A stretch of 31,401 bases of DNA, taken from NCBI GenBank assembly GCA_039817415.1, contig JBCBVV010000067.1, positions 1 through 31,401 on the forward strand, written 5' to 3'. This stretch comes from JALEFZ01 sp039817415. GTDB lineage: Bacteria > Bacteroidota > Bacteroidia > J057. The number at the start of each line of letters is the position of its first letter. Within the stretch, counting starts at the first letter, position 1. Below, in pieces: positions 26,401 through 31,401 of this stretch. Position numbers and translations under genes: made by a program. A model generated the notes under the pieces. The model saw only the letters and a program-made list of their open reading frames with translations. It was not told where the DNA came from and made no database searches.

Positions 26401-26544
26401 AACACGCAGCCAATCGGTGTAACTGTGGATGACAACAACGTACCCACTTACAGCTTCGATGAGGCTTTGAATTCGACTTATACCAACGACTTTAGCCTAC
26501 TATCTAGATGGCAAATGCAGGTTGGTTTGAGATATATTTTCTAA
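23404..26544 (+). CDS. TonB-dependent receptor, Oar-like
   Basis: The 1046-residue protein has a signal peptide (about 1-22, ending LFGQ). A carboxypeptidase-regulatory/CNA-B-like domain follows (about 30-110: RGTVTGGKAGLAGASVTATH, then GYKKQTLTDIYLRLGQ). A plug domain (about 115-240) contains RLPTISRSASDYTRLTPAASG and VAIAPYDVTQAGFTGASVNAVTKSG, the latter typical of Oar-like receptors. The rest is a long beta-barrel ending MQVGLRYIF, with the terminal aromatic residue recognised by the BAM machinery. It sits in the outer membrane and probably imports or secretes a large substrate together with TonB. No SusD-like lipoprotein follows, so it is not a SusCD pair. Base composition is richer in CTTC/GGT-type codons than its neighbours, consistent with high expression. 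Confidence 0.94.
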   Translation: MKQFLHIVCAAFFMLGSVSLFGQGVTTSTIRGTVTGGKAGLAGASVTATHTPSGVKYGVNTLNDGKYTLANLRVGGPYKVEVSYIGYKKQTLTDIYLRLGQKLELNFALESGDVSVDQVDIVATPDPIMNSDRTGAETNINNTQLRRLPTISRSASDYTRLTPAASGNSFGGRNDQFNNFSLDGSIFNNPFGLDAATPGGQTDAQPISLDAIDQIQVAIAPYDVTQAGFTGASVNAVTKSGTNSFNGTVFGFFRNQDLTGQRVASTDIVVPDLSQLQTGFSLGGPLVKNKLFFFVNFEMERRSDLGSNFIANNPSRTGENVSRVEEADLIAVQNALASLGYETGAYEGYLHRTDNEKGIFKLDWAINDKNTLTATYNFLRASKDKPAHPSALGRRGPDATTLQFYNSGYQINNNLNSGILELRSILGNKFANKVQVGYTSFRDFRNAFSAPFPVININRDNIRYIVAGHEPFSINNVLDQDVFQITDNFNAYLGDHTLTVGFSVERFDFNNSFNLGVYDPFTYGGGTFGPGFPSVQAFLDTVNSGGFADEAAFAQGVFDGNEENDTWALAETNVGQAAFYVQDEWTPTDDLKLTIGVRMDLPLYFNTPEKIQENIDRNCCFIPDLEYVDEDGNTVTFDHTQLPNQVPLISPRLGFNWDVSGKGTTQVRGGTGLFTGRFPFVWIGNQVANPNFFFYNVTSPDFRFPQVWRSNLGIDQSFGEGWTFTVDAIHTRDINGMIVRNYGLKAPSGTLVGADNRPIYTAADRTNDFANNAYVFTNTNIGYSFNLSLQLQKDWGDDFFTSLGYNFLDARDASSIEAEISSDAYDRNPAFGNVNVAISAPSLYGNRHRFVGSGFKKWTYGSMGTTLGLFFEVAQGGRYSYTYSGDINRDASPLNDLIYVPTASDINGMQFSGDEASQASQRTALEGYIQQDEYLSGRRGMYAEKYAILSPWYSQIDFRVLQDLYFDVNGETHTIQLSLDFLNLGNLFNSNWGVRQLPINTQPIGVTVDDNNVPTYSFDEALNSTYTNDFSLLSRWQMQVGLRYIF

Positions 26545-26567
26545 TGCTATCATTTCTGTGAATGAAG

Positions 26568-26601
26568 AGGGGAAGGCTGAAAGGTCTTCCCCTTATTTTT
26601 T
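26568..26601 (+). terminator. Intrinsic terminator after the TonB-dependent receptor
   Basis: AGGGGAAG (26568-26575), a 10-nt loop, CTTCCCCT (26586-26593), then TATTTTTT. It lies 23 bp after the stop codon. Confidence 0.9.
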
Positions 26602-26885
26602 GGTCAATGGGTAAGCTATCTGAAAACCAGCTTATTAAAGCTTAAGCTAGGCATCGCCCTCCTTCCATTTTCCATGACGAATTCTGATAATTCAATTATG
26701 GTTTGGAACATGAATTTACATCTTTTTACAGGTGAGCCTTGCAATTCATACTTCAAAATTTTCACCACGTCAATTTGTTTTTTGGGGCGTAAGAGAGGTT
26801 GAGTAGGGTCCTAAATCCTAGTCTTTGCGTGTAGTAGTAATCACCATCCCATACACGTGCGATTATACCACTAACAACCACTTTT
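26602..26885. other. Upstream region of the beta-barrel gene, nothing else seen
   Basis: Together with the preceding terminator this makes a 341-bp gap without a supported gene. It holds an inverted repeat AGCTTA/TAAGCT (26629-26634 and 26643-26648) and several T-rich tracts. No promoter pair with acceptable spacing was identified. Confidence 0.3.
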
Positions 26886-29321
26886 ATGGAATTTTATCGA
26901 TTTCATCTTTTTTGCTTATGCCTCTTACTAAGCGTTCTCCTGAATACATCTTTTGCTCAGGTCACTGGCCGAATTACGGAGGAAAATGGAGAGGAAATTG
27001 TCGCTGCTAATGTCCTTGTTTATGCCTTGCCCGATAGCAATCTCATGAAGGGACAAATTTCGAAACAAGATGGAAGTTTTGCCTTCCATACACTTAGACC
27101 AGGTACCTACTTGCTTCAAGTGAACATGGTTGGGTTTAATTCTTATCAAAGCAACTCCTTTACCCTTAGAGCTCTCCATGAGGCCTATGATTTGGGTAAA
27201 ATTGTCCTCGAACCTAAATCGGTACAACTGGAGGAAGTTGAAATATCTGCCCAAAAACAACTGTTCGAACAAAAAATAGATCGTCTGGTAGTAAACGTGG
27301 CTAGTTCGGCGACTGCAGCAGGGAATACCGCACTAGAGGTTCTAGAAAGAGCTCCTGGGGTCATCCTAGATCGTTCGAATAATAACCTTAGCCTGGCAGG
27401 AAAAGACGGAGTCATTGTCATGATCAATGGCAAACGAAATTATATGCCAATTTCAGGAGTTATCCAGCTTCTAGGGGGAATGAGTGCGGAGGAAATAGAT
27501 AAGGTTGAATTGATCACGACTCCTCCGGCCAACTTTGATGCGGAGGGTAATGCTGGCTATATCAATATCGTCTTAAAAGAGAATAGCAATTATGGATTCA
27601 ACGGTTCTACCACTGTAACAACAGGTTATGGACGTGGAGAAAGAGCCAATGCCAATGTCAACCTGAACTACCGCCGCAACAAGTTCAATGTCTTTGGCAC
27701 CTATTCATTTTTACTGAATGGGCAAGAACAGAGATTCGAAGCCTATCGAACGCAGAATATTGGAGATCAGGTTCTCCAAGTTGCAACGGTTAGTGATCGT
27801 GATCCCACCCAATTGAATCACAATGTTCGCTTTGGGATGGACTACCAGTTGAGCAAAAAAACGGTCATTGGAATACTTGGTGCTGGATATGATACGAAGT
27901 GGACCATGGATGCCTTCAATACCTCCTCCCTAGATTATAGTAGTCTTCCCGATACCTTAATCAACCTAGATGTCTATGAATTGAATCAATGGAGACATTA
28001 TATGGGTAATTTCAACATTCAGCATAAGTTCTCTGAGAATTCCAATATTACCTTCAATGCTGATTATCTCTATTATCGAGATAATAACCCTACTACCTAT
28101 GATAATACCTACCTAGATGAAGGAGGAAACACCATTCTGACCGACCAGTTGAGAAGTGGAAAGGTAACGCCAATTCGAATTGCCGTAGGAACCCTCGATT
28201 ATACCACTCAAATCAAGGATAAGGTCAAGCTTGAAACGGGGATCAAGGCAACACTTTCTCGTTTTACCAATGATGTAGAGGTTTCAAATTTTCGTTCTGA
28301 ATGGATGACTGACCCTTCCCTCACAGGAATTTTCTTTTTGAAAGAAGAAATAGGAGCTGCCTATGCCGCTATCGAAACCAATTTGACAGAAAAAATCTTC
28401 ATGAAGGCTGGCTTGAGGTACGAATACACACAATCCAATTTAAGTTCTGAGGAAGAGGAGAACATTGTAGATCGTACCTATGGCAACTTCTTCCCAAGTA
28501 TTTTTTTGACAAGGAATATTGGAGAAACACAAAGCATCAATCTTTCCTATAGCAGAAGAATTACCAGGCCCACCTTCAATGACATGGCTCCTTTCGTTCA
28601 GTTTTTGGATCCAACTACATTCTTTTCAGGGAATGCTGCTCTACAACCCTCTATATCGGACGCGATAAAGCTTGATTATAGGATAAAGACTTTCATGTTC
28701 TCCTTAAGTTACACATATGAAGACAGCACAATCGCAAGGTTTCAGGCAAGAATTGATCCGGAAACCAATCGACAAATTACCAATGCTACCAACCTGAAAA
28801 GTACAGAGACGATCAATCTGTCTGCCACCTTCCCACTTAAGCTTACTGATTGGTGGGATATGCAATACAACCTGAATGGAACCTACGGCCGTTTCCAATC
28901 CTATTTTGATAATGAACTTGTCACCGTTGTCAGACCTGTTTTTAATGGTTTTACATCCCAAAAATTCAAGCTTCCTAAAGGCTTTCACTTTGAAGTTTCT
29001 GGCTTTTATCGTTCGCCCTTTGTTTTTGGAACAGTAGACATCAAGTCCATTTGGCAAGTGGGGACAGCCGTTAGAAAGACGCTTGGAAAAGATGGGAATG
29101 GAGGCACCTTGACCTTCAATGTCAATGATCTTTTCAACTCCTTAAAATTTGTAGGAGAAACTAATCTACCTGAGTTCAATTTGGTGAATAGAGGTGTATT
29201 CGACTTTAGCCAGCGTACCTTTTTGCTAACCTATTCCAAGCCCTTTGGAAGTAGCAAAGTAAGGGCCGCTAGGCAACGGAATACAGCGAGTGAGGAAGAA
29301 AGAGGTAGAGTAACCAACTAA
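26886..29321 (+). CDS. Outer-membrane beta-barrel protein with carboxypeptidase-like regulatory domain
   Basis: This 811-residue protein has a signal peptide (about 1-24, ending SFAQ). A CarboxypepD_reg-like domain follows (about 25-110: VTGRITEENGEEIVAANVLV, SFAFHTLRPGTYLLQVNMVG). A TonB-receptor plug-like domain (about 115-235) contains VLERAPGVILDRSNNNLSLAG, ING and VELITTPPANFDAEGNAGYI. The C-terminal barrel belongs to the outer-membrane beta-barrel family type 3 (DNLSYSRRITRPTF-like segment NLSYSRRITRPTFNDM near 560). These are common in Bacteroidota and are related to, but distinct from, SusC; substrates are mostly unknown. After the last strand there is a basic, polar tail of about 25 residues rather than a terminal aromatic. 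A terminator follows. Confidence 0.92.
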   Translation: MEFYRFHLFCLCLLLSVLLNTSFAQVTGRITEENGEEIVAANVLVYALPDSNLMKGQISKQDGSFAFHTLRPGTYLLQVNMVGFNSYQSNSFTLRALHEAYDLGKIVLEPKSVQLEEVEISAQKQLFEQKIDRLVVNVASSATAAGNTALEVLERAPGVILDRSNNNLSLAGKDGVIVMINGKRNYMPISGVIQLLGGMSAEEIDKVELITTPPANFDAEGNAGYINIVLKENSNYGFNGSTTVTTGYGRGERANANVNLNYRRNKFNVFGTYSFLLNGQEQRFEAYRTQNIGDQVLQVATVSDRDPTQLNHNVRFGMDYQLSKKTVIGILGAGYDTKWTMDAFNTSSLDYSSLPDTLINLDVYELNQWRHYMGNFNIQHKFSENSNITFNADYLYYRDNNPTTYDNTYLDEGGNTILTDQLRSGKVTPIRIAVGTLDYTTQIKDKVKLETGIKATLSRFTNDVEVSNFRSEWMTDPSLTGIFFLKEEIGAAYAAIETNLTEKIFMKAGLRYEYTQSNLSSEEEENIVDRTYGNFFPSIFLTRNIGETQSINLSYSRRITRPTFNDMAPFVQFLDPTTFFSGNAALQPSISDAIKLDYRIKTFMFSLSYTYEDSTIARFQARIDPETNRQITNATNLKSTETINLSATFPLKLTDWWDMQYNLNGTYGRFQSYFDNELVTVVRPVFNGFTSQKFKLPKGFHFEVSGFYRSPFVFGTVDIKSIWQVGTAVRKTLGKDGNGGTLTFNVNDLFNSLKFVGETNLPEFNLVNRGVFDFSQRTFLLTYSKPFGSSKVRAARQRNTASEEERGRVTN

Positions 29322-29356
29322 GGATTTTTCAATAGTAATTTAGTTTAGTAATGAAG

Positions 29357-29386
29357 AAGGGCGCTCTGTGACTGAGCGCCCTTTGT
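29357..29386 (+). terminator. Intrinsic terminator after the beta-barrel gene
   Basis: AAGGGCGCTC (29357-29366), loop TGTGACT, GAGCGCCCTT (29374-29383): a 10-bp GC-rich stem, followed by a short T-rich tail. Confidence 0.85.
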
Positions 29387-29472
29387 GGGTTTATTCATAA
29401 TCAGAAATATGATATAGAAGGACGTTTTAAGCGAGAATATTTCGTGTATGGAAATAGAATTATTTGTAAGAA

Positions 29473-29496
29473 ATTGATTATCAATTATTTACTCGT
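29473..29496 (+). repeat. 24-nt upstream element, copy 1
   Basis: This element ends 65 bp before the ATG at 29562. It matches the sequence at 30732-30755 in 20 of 24 positions, all four differences being transitions. The best conserved core is TTATTTACTyGT. A TTTG at 29463-29466 lies 19 bp before TATTTACT, which would be a poor -7 element. It may be a promoter or regulator site shared by two small transcription units. Confidence 0.4.
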
Positions 29497-29561
29497 CAAG
29501 AGTTTTTGCTCTTTGGCTTTCAGAGCCAGCCATTAGGCCTGTCTAGGCGTATTAATAGTAA

Positions 29562-29840
29562 ATGAGACACAATATGGGACTATTTCAAAAACCAAAATTC
29601 AATGATATGGGGCTCCCTAACAAGGATCTCTTAGAAAAGTATGTAGGTGAAACAGCAGTAGTTCTAATGCCTGTTTTTCACGAATCAGAGAGCGGAATTG
29701 TAAAGGTTCGTTCAGTTTGGTGCTTTGCCAAAGCTAGTTGGGAACATGATGGAGGCGCGCTAGAACCAGGACAGAAGGTGAGAGTAGTATATGCCGAAGA
29801 AAAGCAGGGAAATGTACTACTAACGGTGATGCCCGAATAA
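29562..29840 (+). CDS. Small NfeD-like OB-fold protein
   Basis: A 92-residue cytoplasmic protein without signal peptide or membrane helix. Residues ~27-91 follow the pattern of the NfeD C-terminal OB-fold domain: KYVGETAVVLMPV, SGIVKVRS, a loop ending in LEPGQKVRVVYAEE, and GNVLLTVMPE. In full-length NfeD proteins this domain follows membrane helices and partners a stomatin or a ClpP-class protease; here the domain stands alone and no such partner is nearby. An internal ATG (29574) is an alternative start. A second protein of the same general type follows at 30091. The family assignment is from pattern similarity. A terminator ends the unit. Confidence 0.75.
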   Translation: MRHNMGLFQKPKFNDMGLPNKDLLEKYVGETAVVLMPVFHESESGIVKVRSVWCFAKASWEHDGGALEPGQKVRVVYAEEKQGNVLLTVMPE

Positions 29841-29894
29841 GGACGAAAGTAAAGTTAGATTTGATTAGATATACCTAAAGTGACCAATTCGAGG

Positions 29895-29925
29895 GGCCAT
29901 CCTATCAGGATGGTCTTTCTTGTTT
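29895..29925 (+). terminator. Intrinsic terminator
   Basis: Stem GGCCATCCT/AGGATGGTC (29895-29903 and 29907-29915, one G-T pair) around a 3-nt loop, then TTTCTTGTTT. Its CCATCCT/AGGATGG core recurs in the terminator at 30651. Confidence 0.82.
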
Positions 29926-30090
29926 CCATATTCATTTCACGAAAAATATTCGATGATTGAAATAGGTGTAAGTATAAAGCCTTGCTTGTCAGGCTATTAT
30001 GCGGTTGGCTAAACTCGGCTATTGCTAAAAAAGTTTAATAAATGAAAAATTGCCATTGTCTAATAAATACTAAACCTAATTATTCAAATA

Positions 30091-30417
30091 ATGTGTACCA
30101 TCGCAATGTTTATTCAAGATTTTAGAAACATGGACTACCGAACTTCTGTTCCCTTCCATTTTTATGATGAGGACATCAATAATTCTGGGAGATCAACGAT
30201 CGAATTGAGCATAGGAGATGGAGAAATTGAACTTGGTACGAGAGGGGTTTTTCAGTTTGATTCCAAATTGGAAAACCTTATTGGCTTAAATGCGGGGAGG
30301 GTTGAGATCAATGGTGAATTAAGACCAGCGATTAGAGATTCTTCTGACATATACGAAGGAGATATTGTAGAAGTAATAGGAAGCTTTCGAAAGACTTTAA
30401 TTGTAGCTAGGATTTAA
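30091..30417 (+). CDS. Small protein with NfeD-like OB-fold C-terminus
   Basis: This 108-residue protein lacks a signal peptide. The N-terminal ~50 residues (MCTIAMFIQDFRNMDYRTSV onward) are unassigned. The C-terminal half reads LGTRGVFQFDSKLENLIG, AGRVEINGELRPAI, YEGDIVEVIG and LIVARI, which follows the strand order of the NfeD C-terminal OB fold (G.aG.a...l.p.G.v.i.G, then GxxVxVV and LxVxx). It appears related to the 29562 product, mainly in the second half, though the two are very divergent. It is a single-gene unit with an AT-rich upstream region and its own terminator. No function is proposed beyond the fold. Confidence 0.7.
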   Translation: MCTIAMFIQDFRNMDYRTSVPFHFYDEDINNSGRSTIELSIGDGEIELGTRGVFQFDSKLENLIGLNAGRVEINGELRPAIRDSSDIYEGDIVEVIGSFRKTLIVARI

Positions 30418-30452
30418 TTCATAGGAAAGACATTCCTATTCCCTTATCCTAC

Positions 30453-30480
30453 GCCCAGCCCAAAGGTTGGGCTTCATTTT
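30453..30480 (+). terminator. Intrinsic terminator
   Basis: GCCCAGCC (30453-30460), loop CAAA, GGTTGGGC (30465-30472, one G-T pair), then TTCATTTT. It lies 35 bp after the stop of the 30091 gene. Confidence 0.82.
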
Positions 30481-30677
30481 ACAGGAAACCCTATTAAAAT
30501 CCATACAATAACCTTAGTTCTGTTGAGGATTGATATAATGATCTTGAAGTATAGTTTGGGAAATAGAATTATATGAAAACACTTAAATTCTGTATCGGAA
30601 AATGAAATGCCAATGAATATGTAGGTGTACGTATAGTAATGCTTATAGGTAAGCCATCCTTTTTAGGATGGCTTTTT
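30481..30677 (+). ncRNA. Candidate small RNA or short unit ending in a terminator
   Basis: Between the terminator at 30453-30480 and another at 30651-30677 lie about 170 bp with no frame longer than 12 codons (for example 30538 and 30573). A dedicated strong terminator with no gene before it suggests a short non-coding transcript, or the remains of a lost gene. A 14-base match, GGAAATAGAATTAT, links 30559-30572 with 29450-29463; on its own it could be chance in AT-rich DNA. Confidence 0.3.
30651..30677 (+). terminator. Strong intrinsic terminator without an upstream ORF
   Basis: AAGCCATCCT (30651-30660), loop TTTT, AGGATGGCTT (30665-30674), then further T residues: a perfect 10-bp stem. Confidence 0.88.
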
Positions 30678-30731
30678 CCATGCTGGAGGCGAATAATTTT
30701 CTTCTGCTTAAAGAGGTAATGGGTATATGTG

Positions 30732-30755
30732 ATTGACTATTAGTTATTTACTTGT
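30732..30755 (+). repeat. 24-nt upstream element, copy 2
   Basis: Matches 29473-29496 with four transitions in 24 positions. It lies 78 bp before the ATG at 30834 and 32 bp before another ATG at 30788. The similar distance to a small unit in both places supports a shared regulatory role. Confidence 0.4.
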
Positions 30756-30833
30756 GAGTCTCCTCAAATTCTTATTTGAAACATAAAATGAAAGTACATC
30801 TTAAGATCAGAACATATTTAAAGCCATACAATA

Positions 30834-31079
30834 ATGAATACGTTACATATTACCCTTCAAATCTTTGGCTCATGTGCCCAAGAATGTATTGAGAAATCTG
30901 TAGGGAGGTTGATCTTAAAAGGTGATCAGCAAGTGATCTCTTCTACTGAGAGCGAGTCAGAATCATCCATCCTAAAATCATGGAGAAATGGGAGGAGTAT
31001 TTGGCAGCTTTTGTTGTATCACCTTTGGATAAGTTGCGTGGGCATAATGGTTAAATTTTTTTGGGATATCGTATTGTGA
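30834..31079 (+). CDS. Doubtful small ORF, possibly a decayed NfeD-like gene
   Basis: An 81-residue frame lies between a shared upstream element and a terminator. Residues 22-45 (KSVGRLILKGDQQVIS and on) faintly resemble the AGRVEINGELRPAI segment of the 30091 protein. The rest, a serine/glutamate stretch followed by a hydrophobic, tryptophan-containing end, does not fit an OB fold. A competing 34-codon frame starts at 30788 and stops at 30892, and the two together might be the remains of a frameshifted gene. It may not be translated at all. Position within a unit with promoter-like and terminator elements is the main support. Confidence 0.3.
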   Translation: MNTLHITLQIFGSCAQECIEKSVGRLILKGDQQVISSTESESESSILKSWRNGRSIWQLLLYHLWISCVGIMVKFFWDIVL

Positions 31080-31137
31080 TAGCTATGAACAAAGAAGCAA
31101 ACTAAAATTATACCTTTACTCATTTTATATGCATCCT

Positions 31138-31171
31138 GGGCTTGGTAGTGATTACCGGGCCCTTCTTTTTT
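31138..31171 (+). terminator. Intrinsic terminator
   Basis: GGGCTTGGTA (31138-31147), loop GTGAT, TACCGGGCCC (31153-31162, two G-T pairs), then TTCTTTTTT. It lies 58 bp after the doubtful ORF. Confidence 0.85.
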
Positions 31172-31322
31172 GAAAGAGTGGAAAACCCATCAAATTCTGA
31201 TATGTATTCCTATATACAACTGAATACAATACTATGGATATTAGGCATACCTAGATAAGTATCAATACCCTACAGCATAGCCAATGTGATATGCATGAGG
31301 AAGCCAGGGACTTCTTGTGTAG

Positions 31323-31349
31323 CCCGATTCGAAAGAGTCGGGTTTTATT
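31323..31349 (+). terminator. Intrinsic terminator with GAAA tetraloop
   Basis: CCCGATTC (31323-31330), tetraloop GAAA, GAGTCGGG (31335-31342, one T-G pair), then TTTTATT. The 150 bp between it and the preceding terminator has no frame longer than 18 codons that ends before the hairpin, so its transcript is probably short and non-coding. Confidence 0.85.
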
Positions 31350-31401
31350 CTTGTGTGGTCATGATGTATATAAAATGGCTTTCATTCATAGCTTCCTAAA
31401 T

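Noticed and set aside
23404..29321. The two outer-membrane proteins as a polysaccharide-utilisation locus
   Set aside because: No SusD-like lipoprotein, no hydrolase between them, and each gene has its own terminator.
29538..29548. CCTGTCTAGGC shared with 3847-3857
   Set aside because: Many 11-base matches are expected by chance in 31 kb; the flanks do not extend the match.
31323..31342. GATTCGAAAGAGTC resembling a tRNA T-arm
   Set aside because: No acceptor stem, anticodon arm or D arm around it; the hairpin plus T-run is a terminator.
31292..31401. Frame open to the window end starting at ATG 31292
   Set aside because: It runs straight through the GAAA-tetraloop terminator and shows no protein family features.

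Overview
The window looks like ordinary chromosome from a gliding-type Bacteroidota, most likely Cytophagales-like; that rank is an inference. The evidence is a GldH lipoprotein next to a RicT/PSP1 protein, a protein with a type IX secretion (T9SS) C-terminal domain, an Oar-like TonB-dependent receptor, a carboxypeptidase-regulatory/outer-membrane beta-barrel protein, DUF2891 and other Bacteroidota-style lipoproteins, AT-rich starts mostly without Shine-Dalgarno sequences, and several matches to the Bacteroidota promoter -7 element TAnnTTTG. No tRNA, rRNA, CRISPR array, transposase, integrase or phage gene was seen.

Layout. Positions 1-211 hold the start of a leftward exported FG-GAP/VCBS-like protein. 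murF (381-1691, +) runs tail to tail into a long leftward block (8203 to 1681): DUF2891 lipoprotein, a methyltransferase-fold protein, holB, a membrane-anchored TlpA-N-terminus-like protein, a 394-bp gap rich in inverted repeats, ricT and gldH. An orphan two-repeat protein with an arginine-rich tail (8538-9158) ends in a strong terminator. It is followed by a TPR sensor kinase/LuxR-type response regulator pair (9231-11750), a YbjN/CesT-like protein, an unassigned protein, a family 4 glycosyltransferase, an Uma2-family protein and an M23 lipoprotein peptidase.

From 16.2 to 21.7 kb the genes concern cell-surface and secreted functions: an S9 glutamyl-endopeptidase-like enzyme, a T9SS-sorted adhesin-like protein and a GH26 mannanase. 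Dps, a two-helix membrane mini-protein and a small exported protein follow. Two large outer-membrane proteins occupy 23.4-29.3 kb. The two do not form an obvious polysaccharide-utilisation locus, because no SusD-like partner is present.

The last 2 kb (29.3-31.4 kb) is the least conventional part. Six intrinsic terminators lie in it. Between them are two small proteins that resemble free-standing NfeD-type OB folds, one doubtful ORF and two terminator-ended stretches without a convincing ORF. Two of the small units share a 24-nt upstream element that differs only by transitions. With the hairpin-rich gap before ricT and the orphan Arg-tailed protein, this is where an undescribed element is most likely. 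No known defence or mobile system was recognised.
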